The position numbers and the translations under genes were made by a program. 64,000 nt of DNA from Chryseobacterium sp. G0186 (GTDB lineage Bacteria > Bacteroidota > Bacteroidia > Flavobacteriales > Weeksellaceae), in the NCBI RefSeq assembly GCF_003815675.1, contig NZ_CP033918.1:3348001-3412000 (forward strand), in the 5' to 3' direction. Positions 51,911 through 61,855 of this stretch are shown piece by piece. The notes under the pieces are model-generated. The model ran no database searches. It worked only from the letters and a program-made list of their open reading frames with translations, and was not told where the DNA came from. Within the stretch, counting starts at the first letter, position 1. Each line of letters begins with the position of its first letter.

Positions 51911-52849
51911 ATGGCCGATCAGTTAAGTTATTTATTTTGTACAAGAACCAGCAAGGTCTTGGCAGAGAAAATTGCCCAGAATTATGGGAAAGAATTAGGG
52001 AAAATCAACTTTCAGGAGTTCAGCGACGGGGAATTTGAGCCTGTTTTGGACGAATCTGTAAGAGGAGGAAGGGTTTTCTTAATCGGATCTACGTTCCCAC
52101 CTGCAGACAATCTTTTGGAACTTCTTCTAATGATTGATGCAGCGAAAAGAGCTTCTGCAAAGAGCATTACCGTTGTAATTCCTTACTTCGGACTTGCCAG
52201 ACAGGACAGAAAAGACAAACCGAGAGCGCCGATCGGTGCCAAGTTAGTTGCAAACCTTCTTACTGCAGCAGGAGCAACAAGAGTAATGACGATGGATCTT
52301 CATGCAGATCAAATCCAAGGATTCTTCGAAATCCCGGTAGATCATCTGTATGCTTCTTCTATCTTCGTAGATTATATCAGATCTTTAAATCTTGATAACC
52401 TTACGATTGCTTCTCCGGATATGGGAGGTGCAAAAAGAGCAAAAAACTATGCTGGTCACCTAGGAGCAGAAGTAGTAATTGCTTATAAGGAAAGAAAAAA
52501 GGCAAACGTTGTAGAAGAGATGTTCCTTATTGGAGATGTAACAGGTAAAAACGTAATCCTTATTGATGACATGATTGATACTGCAGGAACGCTTTGTAAG
52601 GCTGCAGATATCTTAATTGAAAAGGGAGCAAAAACAGTAAGAGCAATGGCTACTCATGGAGTACTTTCAGGAAAGGCTTATGAGAATATTGAGAACTCAA
52701 AAATCATGGAAGTTATTGTAACTGACTCAATTCCTGTTAAAAATAATTTGTCATCTAAAATAAAAGTGCTATCTTGCGCCCCATTATTTGCAGACGTTAT
52801 GACAATGGTTCATGAGCATAAATCAATTAGCAGCAAGTTTGTTATTTAA
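51911..52849 (+). CDS. prs: Ribose-phosphate pyrophosphokinase
   Basis: 312 residues, the standard length. It makes PRPP from ribose 5-phosphate and ATP for nucleotide, His and Trp synthesis. Clear motifs are FSDGEFEP, the flexible-loop IPYFGLARQDRKDKPRAPI (quoted as one segment), the MDLHADQIQGFF site and the PRPP loop VILIDDMIDTAGTL. It is followed by the L25 gene 56 bases downstream, possibly co-transcribed. Confidence 0.97.
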   Translation: MADQLSYLFCTRTSKVLAEKIAQNYGKELGKINFQEFSDGEFEPVLDESVRGGRVFLIGSTFPPADNLLELLLMIDAAKRASAKSITVVIPYFGLARQDRKDKPRAPIGAKLVANLLTAAGATRVMTMDLHADQIQGFFEIPVDHLYASSIFVDYIRSLNLDNLTIASPDMGGAKRAKNYAGHLGAEVVIAYKERKKANVVEEMFLIGDVTGKNVILIDDMIDTAGTLCKAADILIEKGAKTVRAMATHGVLSGKAYENIENSKIMEVIVTDSIPVKNNLSSKIKVLSCAPLFADVMTMVHEHKSISSKFVI

Positions 52850-52905
52850 TTGATTTTTAGCGAATTGCAAAATAAAACTAAAATAATTTTTTAAATTTTT
52901 TATAA

Positions 52906-53547
52906 ATGAAATCTATTACAATTCAAGGTACAAAAAGAGAAAGCGTGGGCAAAAAGTCTACAAAAGCTTTACGTGATGCTGAATTAGTTCCTTGTGTTGT
53001 TTATGGAGGTGGTGCACCATTGAACTTCTCTGCTGAAGAGAGAGCTTTCAAAGGTTTAGTATACACTCCTGAAGCACACACGGTATCTATTGAAGTTGAT
53101 GGTCAAACAATTCCAGCAGTTCTTCAAGATATTCAGTTTCACCCAATTACTGACAAGATTCTTCACGCAGACTTCTATCAATTAACTGATGATAAGCCAG
53201 TTATTATGGAGGTTCCTGTAAGAATTACTGGACGTTCTAAAGGTGTTGTTGCTGGTGGTGTTTTACGTCAGTCTTTCAGAAAATTGAAAGTAAAAGCTAT
53301 TCCTGCTAACTTGCCAGACGAAATCGTTGTTGATGTTACTCCATTAAGAATTGGTAACAAACTTTATGTAGGTAGTATCAAAACAGAAGGATATTCTTTC
53401 GTACACCCTGACAATGCAGTAGTAGTTGCTGTTAAGATGTCTAGAAATGCAATGAAAGGAGGTGCAGCAATGGAAGATGATGAGGATGAAGAAGTTGCAA
53501 CTGAAGAAGGTGCAGCTCCAGAAGCAGCAGAAACTGCAGCAGAATAA
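52906..53547 (+). CDS. rplY: 50S ribosomal protein L25 (CTC form)
   Basis: 213 residues, the long CTC type. An N-terminal 5S-rRNA-binding L25 domain (about 1-90: [33 protein letters not shown]) is followed by the beta-rich TL5/CTC C-terminal domain (about 95-185). An acidic Glu/Ala tail (about 190-213) closes the protein. It stabilises 5S rRNA in the large subunit. Confidence 0.95.
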   Translation: MKSITIQGTKRESVGKKSTKALRDAELVPCVVYGGGAPLNFSAEERAFKGLVYTPEAHTVSIEVDGQTIPAVLQDIQFHPITDKILHADFYQLTDDKPVIMEVPVRITGRSKGVVAGGVLRQSFRKLKVKAIPANLPDEIVVDVTPLRIGNKLYVGSIKTEGYSFVHPDNAVVVAVKMSRNAMKGGAAMEDDEDEEVATEEGAAPEAAETAAE

Positions 53548-53572
53548 GAATTGCTTATTTAAACAATATAAG

Positions 53573-53600
53573 ACCTGTCAATTTATTGGCAGGTTTTTTA
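53573..53600 (+). terminator. Terminator after the L25 gene
   Basis: A 9-bp stem with one G-U pair (ACCTGTCAA, 53573-53581; TTGGCAGGT, 53586-53594) with a 4-base loop is followed by a T-run. Confidence 0.85.
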
Positions 53601-53726
53601 TTTGTAATGCAGTGAAAATATAAAATAGTAACGAAAGCTGAGAAAACAGATTGAGCCCATTGAATATTTCTATCAGCTGACAGTGATCAGCATTCAATCT
53701 GATACCTCCTTTCAGAAAAAAAGCCG

Positions 53727-53734
53727 TAAATTTG
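53727..53734 (+). promoter_or_regulatory. Putative -7 element of sufS
   Basis: TAAATTTG, 42 bases before the ATG at 53777. No TTG at the normal -33 distance. Confidence 0.42.
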
Positions 53735-53776
53735 AAGTGTTCTAAATAAGAACGTTTTAATTTAAAAAATAAATAA

Positions 53777-54997
53777 ATGTTTGACATTCAGGAAATAAGA
53801 AGCCAGTTTTCTATATTGGACAGAGAAGTGAATGGTAAACCACTGGTTTATCTTGATAATGCAGCTACATCCCAAAAGCCAAATTCGGTTTTAGAAGTCT
53901 GTCACGCATACTATACAGAGCTTAATGCCAATGTACACAGAGGAATTCATACATTAAGCCAATTGGCAACAGAAGAAATGGAACTTTCCAGAAGAAAGAT
54001 TCAGAAATTCATTAATGCTGAACATGATTTCGAAGTGATCTTCACTAAGGGAACAACAGAAGGGTTGAACCTCATCGCTTATATTTTGACTCAAAAATTG
54101 CAAAAGGATGACGAGATCATTATTTCATATTTAGAACATCACTCCAATATTGTTCCTTGGCAAATGCTTTGTGAGAGAACAGGAGCAAAGCTTAGAGTTA
54201 TTCCTATCGATGAAAATGGAATTTTGCAATTAGATTATCTAGACCAATTCTTAAGTGAAAAAACTAAGATTGTCTCTGTAAACCAGGTTTCCAATGCATT
54301 GGGAATTGTGAATCCTATTGAAGAGATTATTGCCAAAACAAGAAAGAATTCGGATGCTTATATTGTGATTGATGGTGCTCAGTCTGCTCCACATTTCAAT
54401 ATTGACGTTCAGAAGCTGGACTGTGATTTCTTTGTTTTCTCAGGTCATAAAATGTATGCTCCAATGGGAACGGGTATTTTATACGGAAAACGTGAAATAT
54501 TAGAGGCTTTGCCACCATTTCATGGTGGAGGAGAGATGATTGCTACGTGTTCTTTTGAGGGAACAACCTATGCCGGGCTTCCTTTTAAGTATGAAGCGGG
54601 AACTCCAAACGTAGGAGGGAATATAGCTTTGGGTGCAGCAGTTGATTTTATGGAAAAAGTGGGACGTGAAAATATTCAGAACCATGAAAATGCTTTATTA
54701 GAATATGCTCAAAGACATCTTTTAGAGCTAGAAGGAATCAAGATTTATGGAGAAAAAGCTAAGAGAACGGGAGTTGTATCCTTTAATCTTGAGGGAGTAG
54801 GAATATCTTCTGATGTAGGAATGATCCTGGATAAAATGGGGATTGCTGTAAGAACAGGACATCACTGTACACAGCCTATTATGAACTTCTTTAATATTGC
54901 AGGAACGGTAAGAGCAAGTTTTGCAGTGTATAATACCTTTGAAGAAATTGATATTTTAGTAGAAGGAGTTAAAAAAGCACAAAGAATGTTGAGTTAA
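53777..54997 (+). CDS. sufS: Cysteine desulfurase SufS
   Basis: 406 residues, class II desulfurase size. It removes sulfur from cysteine with pyridoxal phosphate and supplies it to SufBC2D. Visible are VYLDNAATSQKP, ANVHRGIHTLS, VIDGAQSAPH, the cofactor Lys in FVFSGHKMYAPMG and the catalytic Cys in RTGHHCTQP. The short loop around the catalytic Cys is of SufS type. It stands alone about 35 kb from sufABCD; no sufE or sufU gene is next to it. Confidence 0.95.
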   Translation: MFDIQEIRSQFSILDREVNGKPLVYLDNAATSQKPNSVLEVCHAYYTELNANVHRGIHTLSQLATEEMELSRRKIQKFINAEHDFEVIFTKGTTEGLNLIAYILTQKLQKDDEIIISYLEHHSNIVPWQMLCERTGAKLRVIPIDENGILQLDYLDQFLSEKTKIVSVNQVSNALGIVNPIEEIIAKTRKNSDAYIVIDGAQSAPHFNIDVQKLDCDFFVFSGHKMYAPMGTGILYGKREILEALPPFHGGGEMIATCSFEGTTYAGLPFKYEAGTPNVGGNIALGAAVDFMEKVGRENIQNHENALLEYAQRHLLELEGIKIYGEKAKRTGVVSFNLEGVGISSDVGMILDKMGIAVRTGHHCTQPIMNFFNIAGTVRASFAVYNTFEEIDILVEGVKKAQRMLS

Positions 54998-55023
54998 TAC
55001 TCTTAAAAAAACGAAACATATAA

Positions 55024-55051
55024 AAAGCCCTGTCAATCATGATAGGGCTTT
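55024..55051. terminator. Bidirectional terminator between sufS and hemE
   Basis: A 12-bp stem with one G-U pair (55024-55035 and 55040-55051) and a 4-base loop, with A and T flanks, lies between convergent gene ends. Confidence 0.88.
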
Positions 55052-55090
55052 GTTATTATGCTGAACTTTCAGGGTGAAAGCTAAGGGTTT

Positions 55091-56122
55091 TTAAAGATTC
55101 GGTTTCCAGTCAACAACGGCTCTAATGAATGCTTCTGCATTTTCTACAGGAACATTAGGTAGGATTCCGTGTCCAAGATTGGCGATATATCTGTCCTTTC
55201 CGAAACGGTTAATCATTTCATTTACCATTTTCTTGATGGTTTCAGGAGTTGAATGCAGTCTTGCAGGATCAAAATTTCCTTGTAATGTCATGGTGTGGTT
55301 AGTCAAGGTTCTTGCGAATTCCGGCTTAATCGTCCAGTCAACACCAAGAGCAGAAGCTTTAGACATCGTCATATCTTCCAATGCAAACCAGCATCCTTTT
55401 CCGAATACCACAACATGAGTAAGAGGGCTTAATGCTTCAACGATCTGGTTGATGTACTGCCAAGAGAATTCCTGATAATCTGTCGGAGAAAGCATTCCTC
55501 CCCAGGAATCAAAAATCTGTACGGCAGAAACTCCTTTTTCTACCTTTCTCTTTAAATAAGCAATGGTAGTATCTGTAATCTTCTGAAGTAATAAGTGAGC
55601 CGCTTCAGGCTGCTGAAAACAAAATGACTTTGCAATATCAAATGCCTTACTTCCTTTTCCTTCCACACAGTAGCAAAGAATAGTCCAAGGAGAACCGGCA
55701 AAACCGATCAATGGAATATCATTGTCTAATTTCAGAAGAGTGAGTTCAATAGCATCAAAAACGTATCCTAAAGTGTCATTCACATCTGGAGTTTCAATGT
55801 TCTGAACCTGTTCCATTGTTCTGATCGGAGTATCCAACCATGGTCCAACAGATTCTTTCATTTTGAAATCAATCCCCATTGCCTGTGGAACTACCAAAAT
55901 ATCTGAAAACAGAATAGCAGCATCCAAAGGAAATCTACGGATAGGCTGCATCGTAATTTCAGCAGCAAGTTCAGGAGTCTGACATCTTGTGAAGAAATCA
56001 TATTGATCTCTTAGGGCAATGAATTCCGGTAAATATCTTCCAGCCTGCCTCATCATCCAAACAGGAGGTCTTTCAACGGTTTCTCCGCGAAGTGCTTTTA
56101 AATATAGGTCGTTTTTTATCAT
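55091..56122 (-). CDS. hemE: Uroporphyrinogen decarboxylase
   Basis: 343 residues. It converts uroporphyrinogen III to coproporphyrinogen III. The N-terminal [16 protein letters not shown] and the [12 protein letters not shown] segments are signature sequences of the family, and the C-terminal [15 protein letters not shown] is typical. It is the last gene of the hemA-hemC-hemD-hemE set, 45 bases after hemD. Confidence 0.97.
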   Translation of the reverse strand: MIKNDLYLKALRGETVERPPVWMMRQAGRYLPEFIALRDQYDFFTRCQTPELAAEITMQPIRRFPLDAAILFSDILVVPQAMGIDFKMKESVGPWLDTPIRTMEQVQNIETPDVNDTLGYVFDAIELTLLKLDNDIPLIGFAGSPWTILCYCVEGKGSKAFDIAKSFCFQQPEAAHLLLQKITDTTIAYLKRKVEKGVSAVQIFDSWGGMLSPTDYQEFSWQYINQIVEALSPLTHVVVFGKGCWFALEDMTMSKASALGVDWTIKPEFARTLTNHTMTLQGNFDPARLHSTPETIKKMVNEMINRFGKDRYIANLGHGILPNVPVENAEAFIRAVVDWKPNL

Positions 56123-56167
56123 AATCTATTTAAACTAATATTACCTTCCAGTTCGGTAACAAATATT

Positions 56168-56851
56168 TTAAAATTTTCCTCCTACTTCTTTCCTGATCAG
56201 TCCAAAGATGGAAGCCAGTGTATTTTCTTCAGAAGTGAAAATTTGTTCTTGAGTGTAATTTCTCAATTCCCCGGACGTGGTTTCTCCAATCGAAAACAGT
56301 TTCATATCCTTTAAGGAATTTTGCTTTGCAAAACTACGAACTCCGCTTGGACTAAAAAATACCGCAGCATGATATTTTTCAGGTATTAAAGGATTGGTTT
56401 CCTCGGTGTTGTAGATTGTTATTTTTTTATACTTGATGTTTTGTAAAGGAAGATCCTTGTCCAATACATTAAGGGCAAGGTTTCCGCAGAAATGAAGAAA
56501 TTGTTCGTGCTGGCAATTTCCAATGATAAATCGGGATAACATTTCAGCATTTTTCAATACCTTAAATGTTCCAAATCCGTGCTTTCTTAAAGCTCTTTTA
56601 GTTTTTTCACCCACACAATAAACCTTGTTGTAGTTTTTTGCTGTAAAATCTTCATTAGGCTTAAATCGGTTCTTAAAAAAAGCAGCCACACCATTCGCGC
56701 TGGTAAAAATCAGAGAATAGTTTTTCAGATCAAAAGGGTTAATGATAATAGGCTTGGTCTTAATTACCTCAATACAATCAACCAAAATATCCTCTCCTAA
56801 TTCCTTGGATATAATAGATTGGTCTATATTTTTGGTAAATAAGATTTTCAT
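56168..56851 (-). CDS. hemD: Uroporphyrinogen-III synthase
   Basis: 227 residues. HemD closes and rearranges hydroxymethylbilane to uroporphyrinogen III. The family is poorly conserved; the call rests on two alternating alpha/beta domains, the FTSANGVAAFF and YCVGEKTKRAL segments, the second-domain FFSPSGVRSF and SIGETTSGEL motifs, and a position between hemC and hemE. Confidence 0.9.
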   Translation of the reverse strand: MKILFTKNIDQSIISKELGEDILVDCIEVIKTKPIIINPFDLKNYSLIFTSANGVAAFFKNRFKPNEDFTAKNYNKVYCVGEKTKRALRKHGFGTFKVLKNAEMLSRFIIGNCQHEQFLHFCGNLALNVLDKDLPLQNIKYKKITIYNTEETNPLIPEKYHAAVFFSPSGVRSFAKQNSLKDMKLFSIGETTSGELRNYTQEQIFTSEENTLASIFGLIRKEVGGKF

Positions 56852-56902
56852 GTTTCTGTTAAGTAAAGATGAAAGGGTAGTTAAAAAGAACTTGTAATAA
56901 CC

Positions 56903-57811
56903 CTAGATCTGGCTTTTGATTTCTGTCATCAATTCCTTTCCTCCATTCTCCAGTACCACTTTTGCGAATTTCTCTCCAAAATTTTCTGCTGGATTGTATT
57001 CAAAGTTTTCATCAATGGCAATACAGTTTTTACCATCCAGAGAACAAAGAGCTGCAGTAAAACGGATCTGATCGCCGATGATTTCTGCAAAAGCTCCGAT
57101 AGGTGCTGTACAGCCTCCTTCTAATGTGCTTAGGAAATTTCTTTCCATTTCTACACAGATTTGAGTAGGTTTATGATTGATTTGTTTTAGGATTTCATTG
57201 ATCTCCGGTTTGTGAGAATGTCCTGCCACTGCAATAACACCCTGCGATGGAGCTGAGATCATTACCGGAAGCATTTCATAATCAATGTCCATTTTCATTC
57301 TTTTGATTCCTGCCAAGGATAGAATGGTAGCGTCAAAATCTCCATCTTCAAGCTTCTGAAGACGGGTTTGAATATTTCCACGAATATCTGAGAATTCTGT
57401 GGTAGGATAATGTCTTAACCAGAATGCTCTTCTTCTCAAACTGCTTGTTGCCAACTTCAGTTCGTGAAGTTCCTTGTTTTTTGCAGATTCTTTTCTGATC
57501 AGAATGTCCTGTGGATAATCTCTTTCCAGATAGGTGATTATCTCAATATTTTGAGGTAACTGAGTAGGAACATCCTTTAGAGAGTGAACAGCAATGTCTA
57601 TTTCGTCATTCAGTAATGCGATATCAAGGTCTCTTGTAAAGACACCCGTGATTCCCAGTGAATATAAGGGCTGATTAAGATTCTTATCGCCAGAAGAAAC
57701 GATAGGAACAATCTCCGTTAAATAATTATTGTTCTGAAGGTGCCTTGCAACCTCTCTAGCCTGCCAAAGTGCAAGTGCGGAATTTCTCGTTCCGATTCTA
57801 ATGCTTTTCAT
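56903..57811 (-). CDS. hemC: Hydroxymethylbilane synthase
   Basis: 302 residues from the ATG at 57811 (MKSIRIGTRNSALALWQA), the universal start of the family; the longer frame is not conserved. It links four porphobilinogens. Motifs are VHSLKDVPTQLP, the cofactor-loop TSSLRRRAFW and the dipyrromethane-binding Cys in LEGGCTAPIGA. The start overlaps hemA by 14 bases. Confidence 0.96.
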   Translation of the reverse strand: MKSIRIGTRNSALALWQAREVARHLQNNNYLTEIVPIVSSGDKNLNQPLYSLGITGVFTRDLDIALLNDEIDIAVHSLKDVPTQLPQNIEIITYLERDYPQDILIRKESAKNKELHELKLATSSLRRRAFWLRHYPTTEFSDIRGNIQTRLQKLEDGDFDATILSLAGIKRMKMDIDYEMLPVMISAPSQGVIAVAGHSHKPEINEILKQINHKPTQICVEMERNFLSTLEGGCTAPIGAFAEIIGDQIRFTAALCSLDGKNCIAIDENFEYNPAENFGEKFAKVVLENGGKELMTEIKSQI

Positions 57812-59072
57812 TGAATTCGTTGTTTGGTTGTTCAACTAATATTTCGTGCATTAATTTACTAATTTCTTCGGCTTTTAAAGGATTGTCGATGATATATTTT
57901 GCAAAACGGTTGGTGATCTTCTGAATCATCTTATCAGAAAGTTCCATGTCTGTGATGCCTATATATTTATTCTTCTTATAGAAATTATGCATTTCATTGC
58001 GTTCCATATTCTTTAAAACCGCTTTGAAATGATGAATGTTTGGTGCTAATTTTCTTTTTTTCTCCCATTCAATGAAGTCTTTCATCAGTTCCTTAATAAT
58101 CTTTTCAGCTTTTGGAATTTCTTTTTCCCGCTGCTGGATTGTTTCCTGGATCTGCTTTGAAAGTTCATCAACGTCAATTAAAGTTACATTTTCATTTTCT
58201 GTAACATTCTTTTCAACGTTATGCGGAATAGATAAGTCAATAATCAAGGTCTCCTTTCCGTTAGGAAAATGAGATTGATTAATAATAGGGTGCTTGGCCC
58301 CGGTTGCCACAATAAGGATATCCGTGTTTTTTAATTCCTGATCAAACTCAGAATAATCAACGTGAGGAATATTATATTTCTGGGAAATCTTTTCAGCTTT
58401 CTCCTGGGTTCTGTTGGCTATTTTAATTTTCGGCTGAAAGACATGTTTTACCAGATTTTCAACGGTATTCTGTCCAATTTCACCTACTCCCAAAAGAAGA
58501 ATGTTCTTTTCGGTAATTCTTTTTTGACTGTTTAAAATATAATGTACTGCTGCATAGGAAACAGAAGCGGCTCCATTGGAAATACCGGTTTCATTCTTTA
58601 TCCTTTTTGAAATCTGAATAGCTGCATTGATGGCTCTTTCCAGATAAGGGTTAGAATTTTGTCTTTCCTTTTTAAAGCGGCTGTAAGCTTTTTTAATCTG
58701 ACCAATAATTTCAAAATCTCCGATAATCTGGCTCTCAAGGCCGGCAGCTACCCTAAAAAGATGAATCAACGCTTCTTCTTTGGTAAGAATATTGGCAAAC
58801 TGAAGGAAATCAGTAATATTGACTCCAATGGTTTTACAGTACTCTTCAGCTACTAAAAGATAATTGGGAGAAGTGGTATAGATTTCGGTCCTGTTACATG
58901 TAGAGACCACAAATGCATCCCCAAGATCTTCCTGATGGACCCGGGAAACAAAGTTCTTGATGTTTTCATCAAAGAATGCAAATTTCCCTCTCGTTTCTAC
59001 ATCGGCCTTTTCAAAGCTGATGGAAAGCACAGCAAAATTCGATGTTTGATGGATGTTGGAATACTGTAACAT
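57798..59072 (-). CDS. hemA: Glutamyl-tRNA reductase
   Basis: 424 residues from the ATG at 59072. A TTG four codons upstream is rejected because it overlaps the promoter box. It reduces glutamyl-tRNA to glutamate semialdehyde, the first step of C5 haem synthesis. The catalytic Cys lies in VVSTCNRTEIY; the NADP domain shows LLLGVGEIGQNTVENL, and a C-terminal dimerisation helix follows. It is the first gene of hemACDE. Confidence 0.96.
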   Translation of the reverse strand: MLQYSNIHQTSNFAVLSISFEKADVETRGKFAFFDENIKNFVSRVHQEDLGDAFVVSTCNRTEIYTTSPNYLLVAEEYCKTIGVNITDFLQFANILTKEEALIHLFRVAAGLESQIIGDFEIIGQIKKAYSRFKKERQNSNPYLERAINAAIQISKRIKNETGISNGAASVSYAAVHYILNSQKRITEKNILLLGVGEIGQNTVENLVKHVFQPKIKIANRTQEKAEKISQKYNIPHVDYSEFDQELKNTDILIVATGAKHPIINQSHFPNGKETLIIDLSIPHNVEKNVTENENVTLIDVDELSKQIQETIQQREKEIPKAEKIIKELMKDFIEWEKKRKLAPNIHHFKAVLKNMERNEMHNFYKKNKYIGITDMELSDKMIQKITNRFAKYIIDNPLKAEEISKLMHEILVEQPNNEFNEKH

Positions 59073-59081
59073 AAGCAGTGG

Positions 59082-59089
59082 CAAATTTA
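59082..59089 (-). promoter_or_regulatory. Putative -7 element of hemACDE
   Basis: TAAATTTG on the minus strand (59089-59082) is nine bases before the hemA ATG, so the transcript would have almost no leader. CTG, not TTG, is found 17 bases upstream. Confidence 0.45.
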
Positions 59090-59447
59090 CGCTTTTTTTA
59101 ATTAATCAGCCTCTGATAGTGTATATGATAATTATCGTAAAAAACTATGGTAGATTCTGGCTGGCAATTAAGGGCAATAGGGCAATGAAAGTGGATAAAA
59201 GGCTATTTGCCAATTTAGTCATTTGTTTTTTCTGCATTCTCTGTCTTTTTGTACTTTCCAGATTTTACATTTTTATCCTTTTAAGCTTCCATTAATTTTA
59301 GTTTAACTCAAACTCTGTAATTGTCTAAACAGAAAGTTAATAAAGAATTATAAATTTTAATAAAATTTTAACCAAATTATGTTGGCGGGAAATTTCTTTA
59401 GTAGTGTTAAATTTATATCTTTGTAAACTTAAAATCAGAAGAAAAAT
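59085..59447. other. 363-base divergent region between hemA and mreB
   Basis: It holds the hemA promoter box at one end and, at 59416-59423, TATCTTTG as the likely -7 box of mreB, 24 bases before the ATG. A short tandem GGGCAATA/GGGCAATG repeat lies near 59170-59185. A 57-codon frame (ATG near 59125) is present but has no family resemblance or start context, and I do not call it. Confidence 0.5.
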
Positions 59448-60473
59448 ATGAGTTTATTTGATATGTTTACGCAAGAAATTGCGATAGACCTAGGAACAGC
59501 TAATACCCTTATCATCCATAATAATAAAATTGTTATAGATCAACCGTCAATTGTCGCAATTGAACGTTCTACGGGTAAACCCATTGCTGTAGGTGAACAG
59601 GCTAAGCATATGCAAGGTAAAACTCATGAGGATATCAAGACGGTTCGTCCATTGAAGGATGGAGTTATTGCAGATTTCCACGCTTCTGAACACATGATTA
59701 AGGAATTCATCAAAAAGATTCCTGGAATTAAGGGTAAATTCATACAGCCTGCATTAAGAATTGTAATCTGTATTCCTTCTGGTATTACTGAAGTTGAAAA
59801 AAGAGCGGTAAGAGACTCTGCTCAAAAAGTAAACGCTAAAGAAGTGAGATTGATCTATGAACCAATGGCTGCTGCTATCGGGGTTGGGATCGATGTACAG
59901 AAGCCTGAAGGGAACATGATTATCGATATAGGTGGAGGTACTACAGAAATTGCTGTGGTAGCTTTGGGAGGTATCGTATGTGATAAATCTGTGAAAATTG
60001 CAGGAGATGTATTTACGAATGATATTGCGTATTACTTAAGAACTCACCATAACCTTTACATCGGAGAAAGAACTGCTGAAAGAATCAAAATTGAAGTAGG
60101 TTCTGCAGTTGAAGATCTTGATGTAGATATCGAGGACATTCCGGTACAAGGTAGAGACCTTATCACAGGGAAGCCTAAGGAAATTATGGTTGGATACAAA
60201 GAGATTGCACGTGCATTAGATAAATCTATCATCAGAATTGAAGATGCTGTAATGGAAACACTTTCTCTTACCCCACCAGAATTGGCTGCTGATATCTATA
60301 AGACTGGTATTTATCTAGCCGGAGGAGGTGCTTTACTAAGAGGTCTTGCAGATAGAATCCACAAAAAGACAGGTCTTCCTGTATTTGTAGCGGAAGATCC
60401 GTTAAGAGCTGTTGTTCGCGGAACTGGTATTGCCCTTAAGAATATGGATAAATTCAATTTCTTAATTAAATAA
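59448..60473 (+). CDS. mreB: Rod-shape-determining actin homologue MreB
   Basis: 341 residues. It is the cytoplasmic actin-like filament that guides lateral wall synthesis. The ATP-binding motifs are the phosphate-1 IDLGTANTLI, phosphate-2 MIIDIGGGTTEIAVV and the adenosine motif YLAGGGALLRG. It starts the mreB-mreC-mreD-mrdA-rodA operon. Confidence 0.98.
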   Translation: MSLFDMFTQEIAIDLGTANTLIIHNNKIVIDQPSIVAIERSTGKPIAVGEQAKHMQGKTHEDIKTVRPLKDGVIADFHASEHMIKEFIKKIPGIKGKFIQPALRIVICIPSGITEVEKRAVRDSAQKVNAKEVRLIYEPMAAAIGVGIDVQKPEGNMIIDIGGGTTEIAVVALGGIVCDKSVKIAGDVFTNDIAYYLRTHHNLYIGERTAERIKIEVGSAVEDLDVDIEDIPVQGRDLITGKPKEIMVGYKEIARALDKSIIRIEDAVMETLSLTPPELAADIYKTGIYLAGGGALLRGLADRIHKKTGLPVFVAEDPLRAVVRGTGIALKNMDKFNFLIK

Positions 60474-60501
60474 TTTTAACTTTTTACGACTGTATATCTG
60501 A

Positions 60502-61356
60502 ATGGGATTTTTGCTGAGATTATTTTCGAAGAACACACTTTTCGTCTTCTTTATATTCCTGCAAATTATTGCTCTGGTTCTGATATTCACCAGAAATGCC
60601 ATGCAGAGATCCTGGGTTGCCGGCCAAACGGCTGCCTTCAACTCTTGGGTTTCCGGATATATTGATGAAGGAGTTTCTTATCTGAAGCTAAAACAGATCA
60701 ATGAAGATCTTGTTGTTCAGAATAAAGCCCTGATGACTGAACTTTATGGAAAAGACGGGACGAAAAATCCTGTTTTCAAAAAAGTTCATGATACCATTGG
60801 TGGTGGGCAAATCTACACTTTTGTTGATGGGGAAATTGTATTCAACAGTATCAACAGAAGAAATAATTATTTTACCATCAACCGTGGCCGCAGAGATGGT
60901 GTATTTCCTCAAATGGGGGTAATGGCACCAAGAGGTATCGCGGGGATTGTTATCAATTCTACAGATAGCTATGCATTAGTTCAATCTGTATTAAGTGTAA
61001 ACAGAATACGAATTAATGCAGCACTGAAAAACTCCGGATATTTTGGTACCTTAACGTGGAACGGAGATAATTCTAGGGTAATGCATCTTGCAGATATTCC
61101 AAAATATGTTGCCTTAAAAATTGGAGACACTGTTGTTACAGACGGAAAGTCGGCCATTTTTCCGAAAGGAGTTACGATTGGTACTATTGCAGGATATTCA
61201 GTGGATAATAAAACCGGTTTCTGGGATATCTCAGTGGAGCTGAGTGAAAAAATGGGAGCGTTGAACAAGGTTTATGTAGTAAAGAATCTTAAAAAAGCAG
61301 AAGTGCAAAAGATTCAGGATACTATGCAGGCTGTAATAAAGAAAGAAAATGATTAG
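60502..61356 (+). CDS. mreC: Rod-shape-determining protein MreC
   Basis: 284 residues. One membrane helix (about 12-30) and a short coiled coil (about 60-82) precede the periplasmic beta domain, with NYFTINRGRRDGVFPQMGV and DTVVTDGKSAIFPKGVTIG as family landmarks. It links MreB to the wall-synthesis enzymes. It overlaps mreD by eight bases. Confidence 0.94.
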   Translation: MGFLLRLFSKNTLFVFFIFLQIIALVLIFTRNAMQRSWVAGQTAAFNSWVSGYIDEGVSYLKLKQINEDLVVQNKALMTELYGKDGTKNPVFKKVHDTIGGGQIYTFVDGEIVFNSINRRNNYFTINRGRRDGVFPQMGVMAPRGIAGIVINSTDSYALVQSVLSVNRIRINAALKNSGYFGTLTWNGDNSRVMHLADIPKYVALKIGDTVVTDGKSAIFPKGVTIGTIAGYSVDNKTGFWDISVELSEKMGALNKVYVVKNLKKAEVQKIQDTMQAVIKKEND

Positions 61357-61855
61357 CAGGACTTTATTTACTGATATATTGATCATGATTTTTCTTGTGG
61401 CATTACAGGTCTTTGTATTGAACAGGATTACCCTTTTCGGGAAATACACTCCGGTATTGTATCCCGTTTTTGTGATGTTCTATCCTTTTTTCAGAAATAA
61501 GTTTCAGTTTCTTGCATTAAGTTTTTTAATTGGTCTGGCAATAGACGGATTCCTTAATTCATGGGGGATTAATGCTTTTGCAACCACTTTGATTGCCTAT
61601 TTTAGAACATTAATATTCAGGACCTCCACAGATACTTCCACAGATTTTTTCTCTTTTCAGTCCCTTCAATGGGCGCAGTTTTTGCTGTTTTTATTTTCAA
61701 GTATTTTTCTGCATCAGCTTTTAGTACAATATATTGAATTCTTTAAGTTTAGCAGATTTTTTGAAATATTGTTTAATGTGTTGGTGACTAGTGTAATTTC
61801 ATTTATCTTTATCGTTATCTACGCATTAATATTTAAAATCAAACAAAAAGTTTGA
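61349..61855 (+). CDS. mreD: Rod-shape-determining protein MreD
   Basis: 168 residues with five to six membrane helices. The family is weakly conserved; the FLIGLAIDGFLNSWGINAFATTLIAYFR segment (in parts) and the position between mreC and mrdA give the identification. Its stop codon overlaps the TTG start of mrdA. Confidence 0.9.
   Translation: MISRTLFTDILIMIFLVALQVFVLNRITLFGKYTPVLYPVFVMFYPFFRNKFQFLALSFLIGLAIDGFLNSWGINAFATTLIAYFRTLIFRTSTDTSTDFFSFQSLQWAQFLLFLFSSIFLHQLLVQYIEFFKFSRFFEILFNVLVTSVISFIFIVIYALIFKIKQKV

Noticed and set aside
59125..59295. Short plus-strand frame with a hydrophobic C-terminus between hemA and mreB
   Set aside because: It could encode a one-helix peptide, but there is no promoter box ahead of it, no family resemblance, and it lies in the normal divergent control region.
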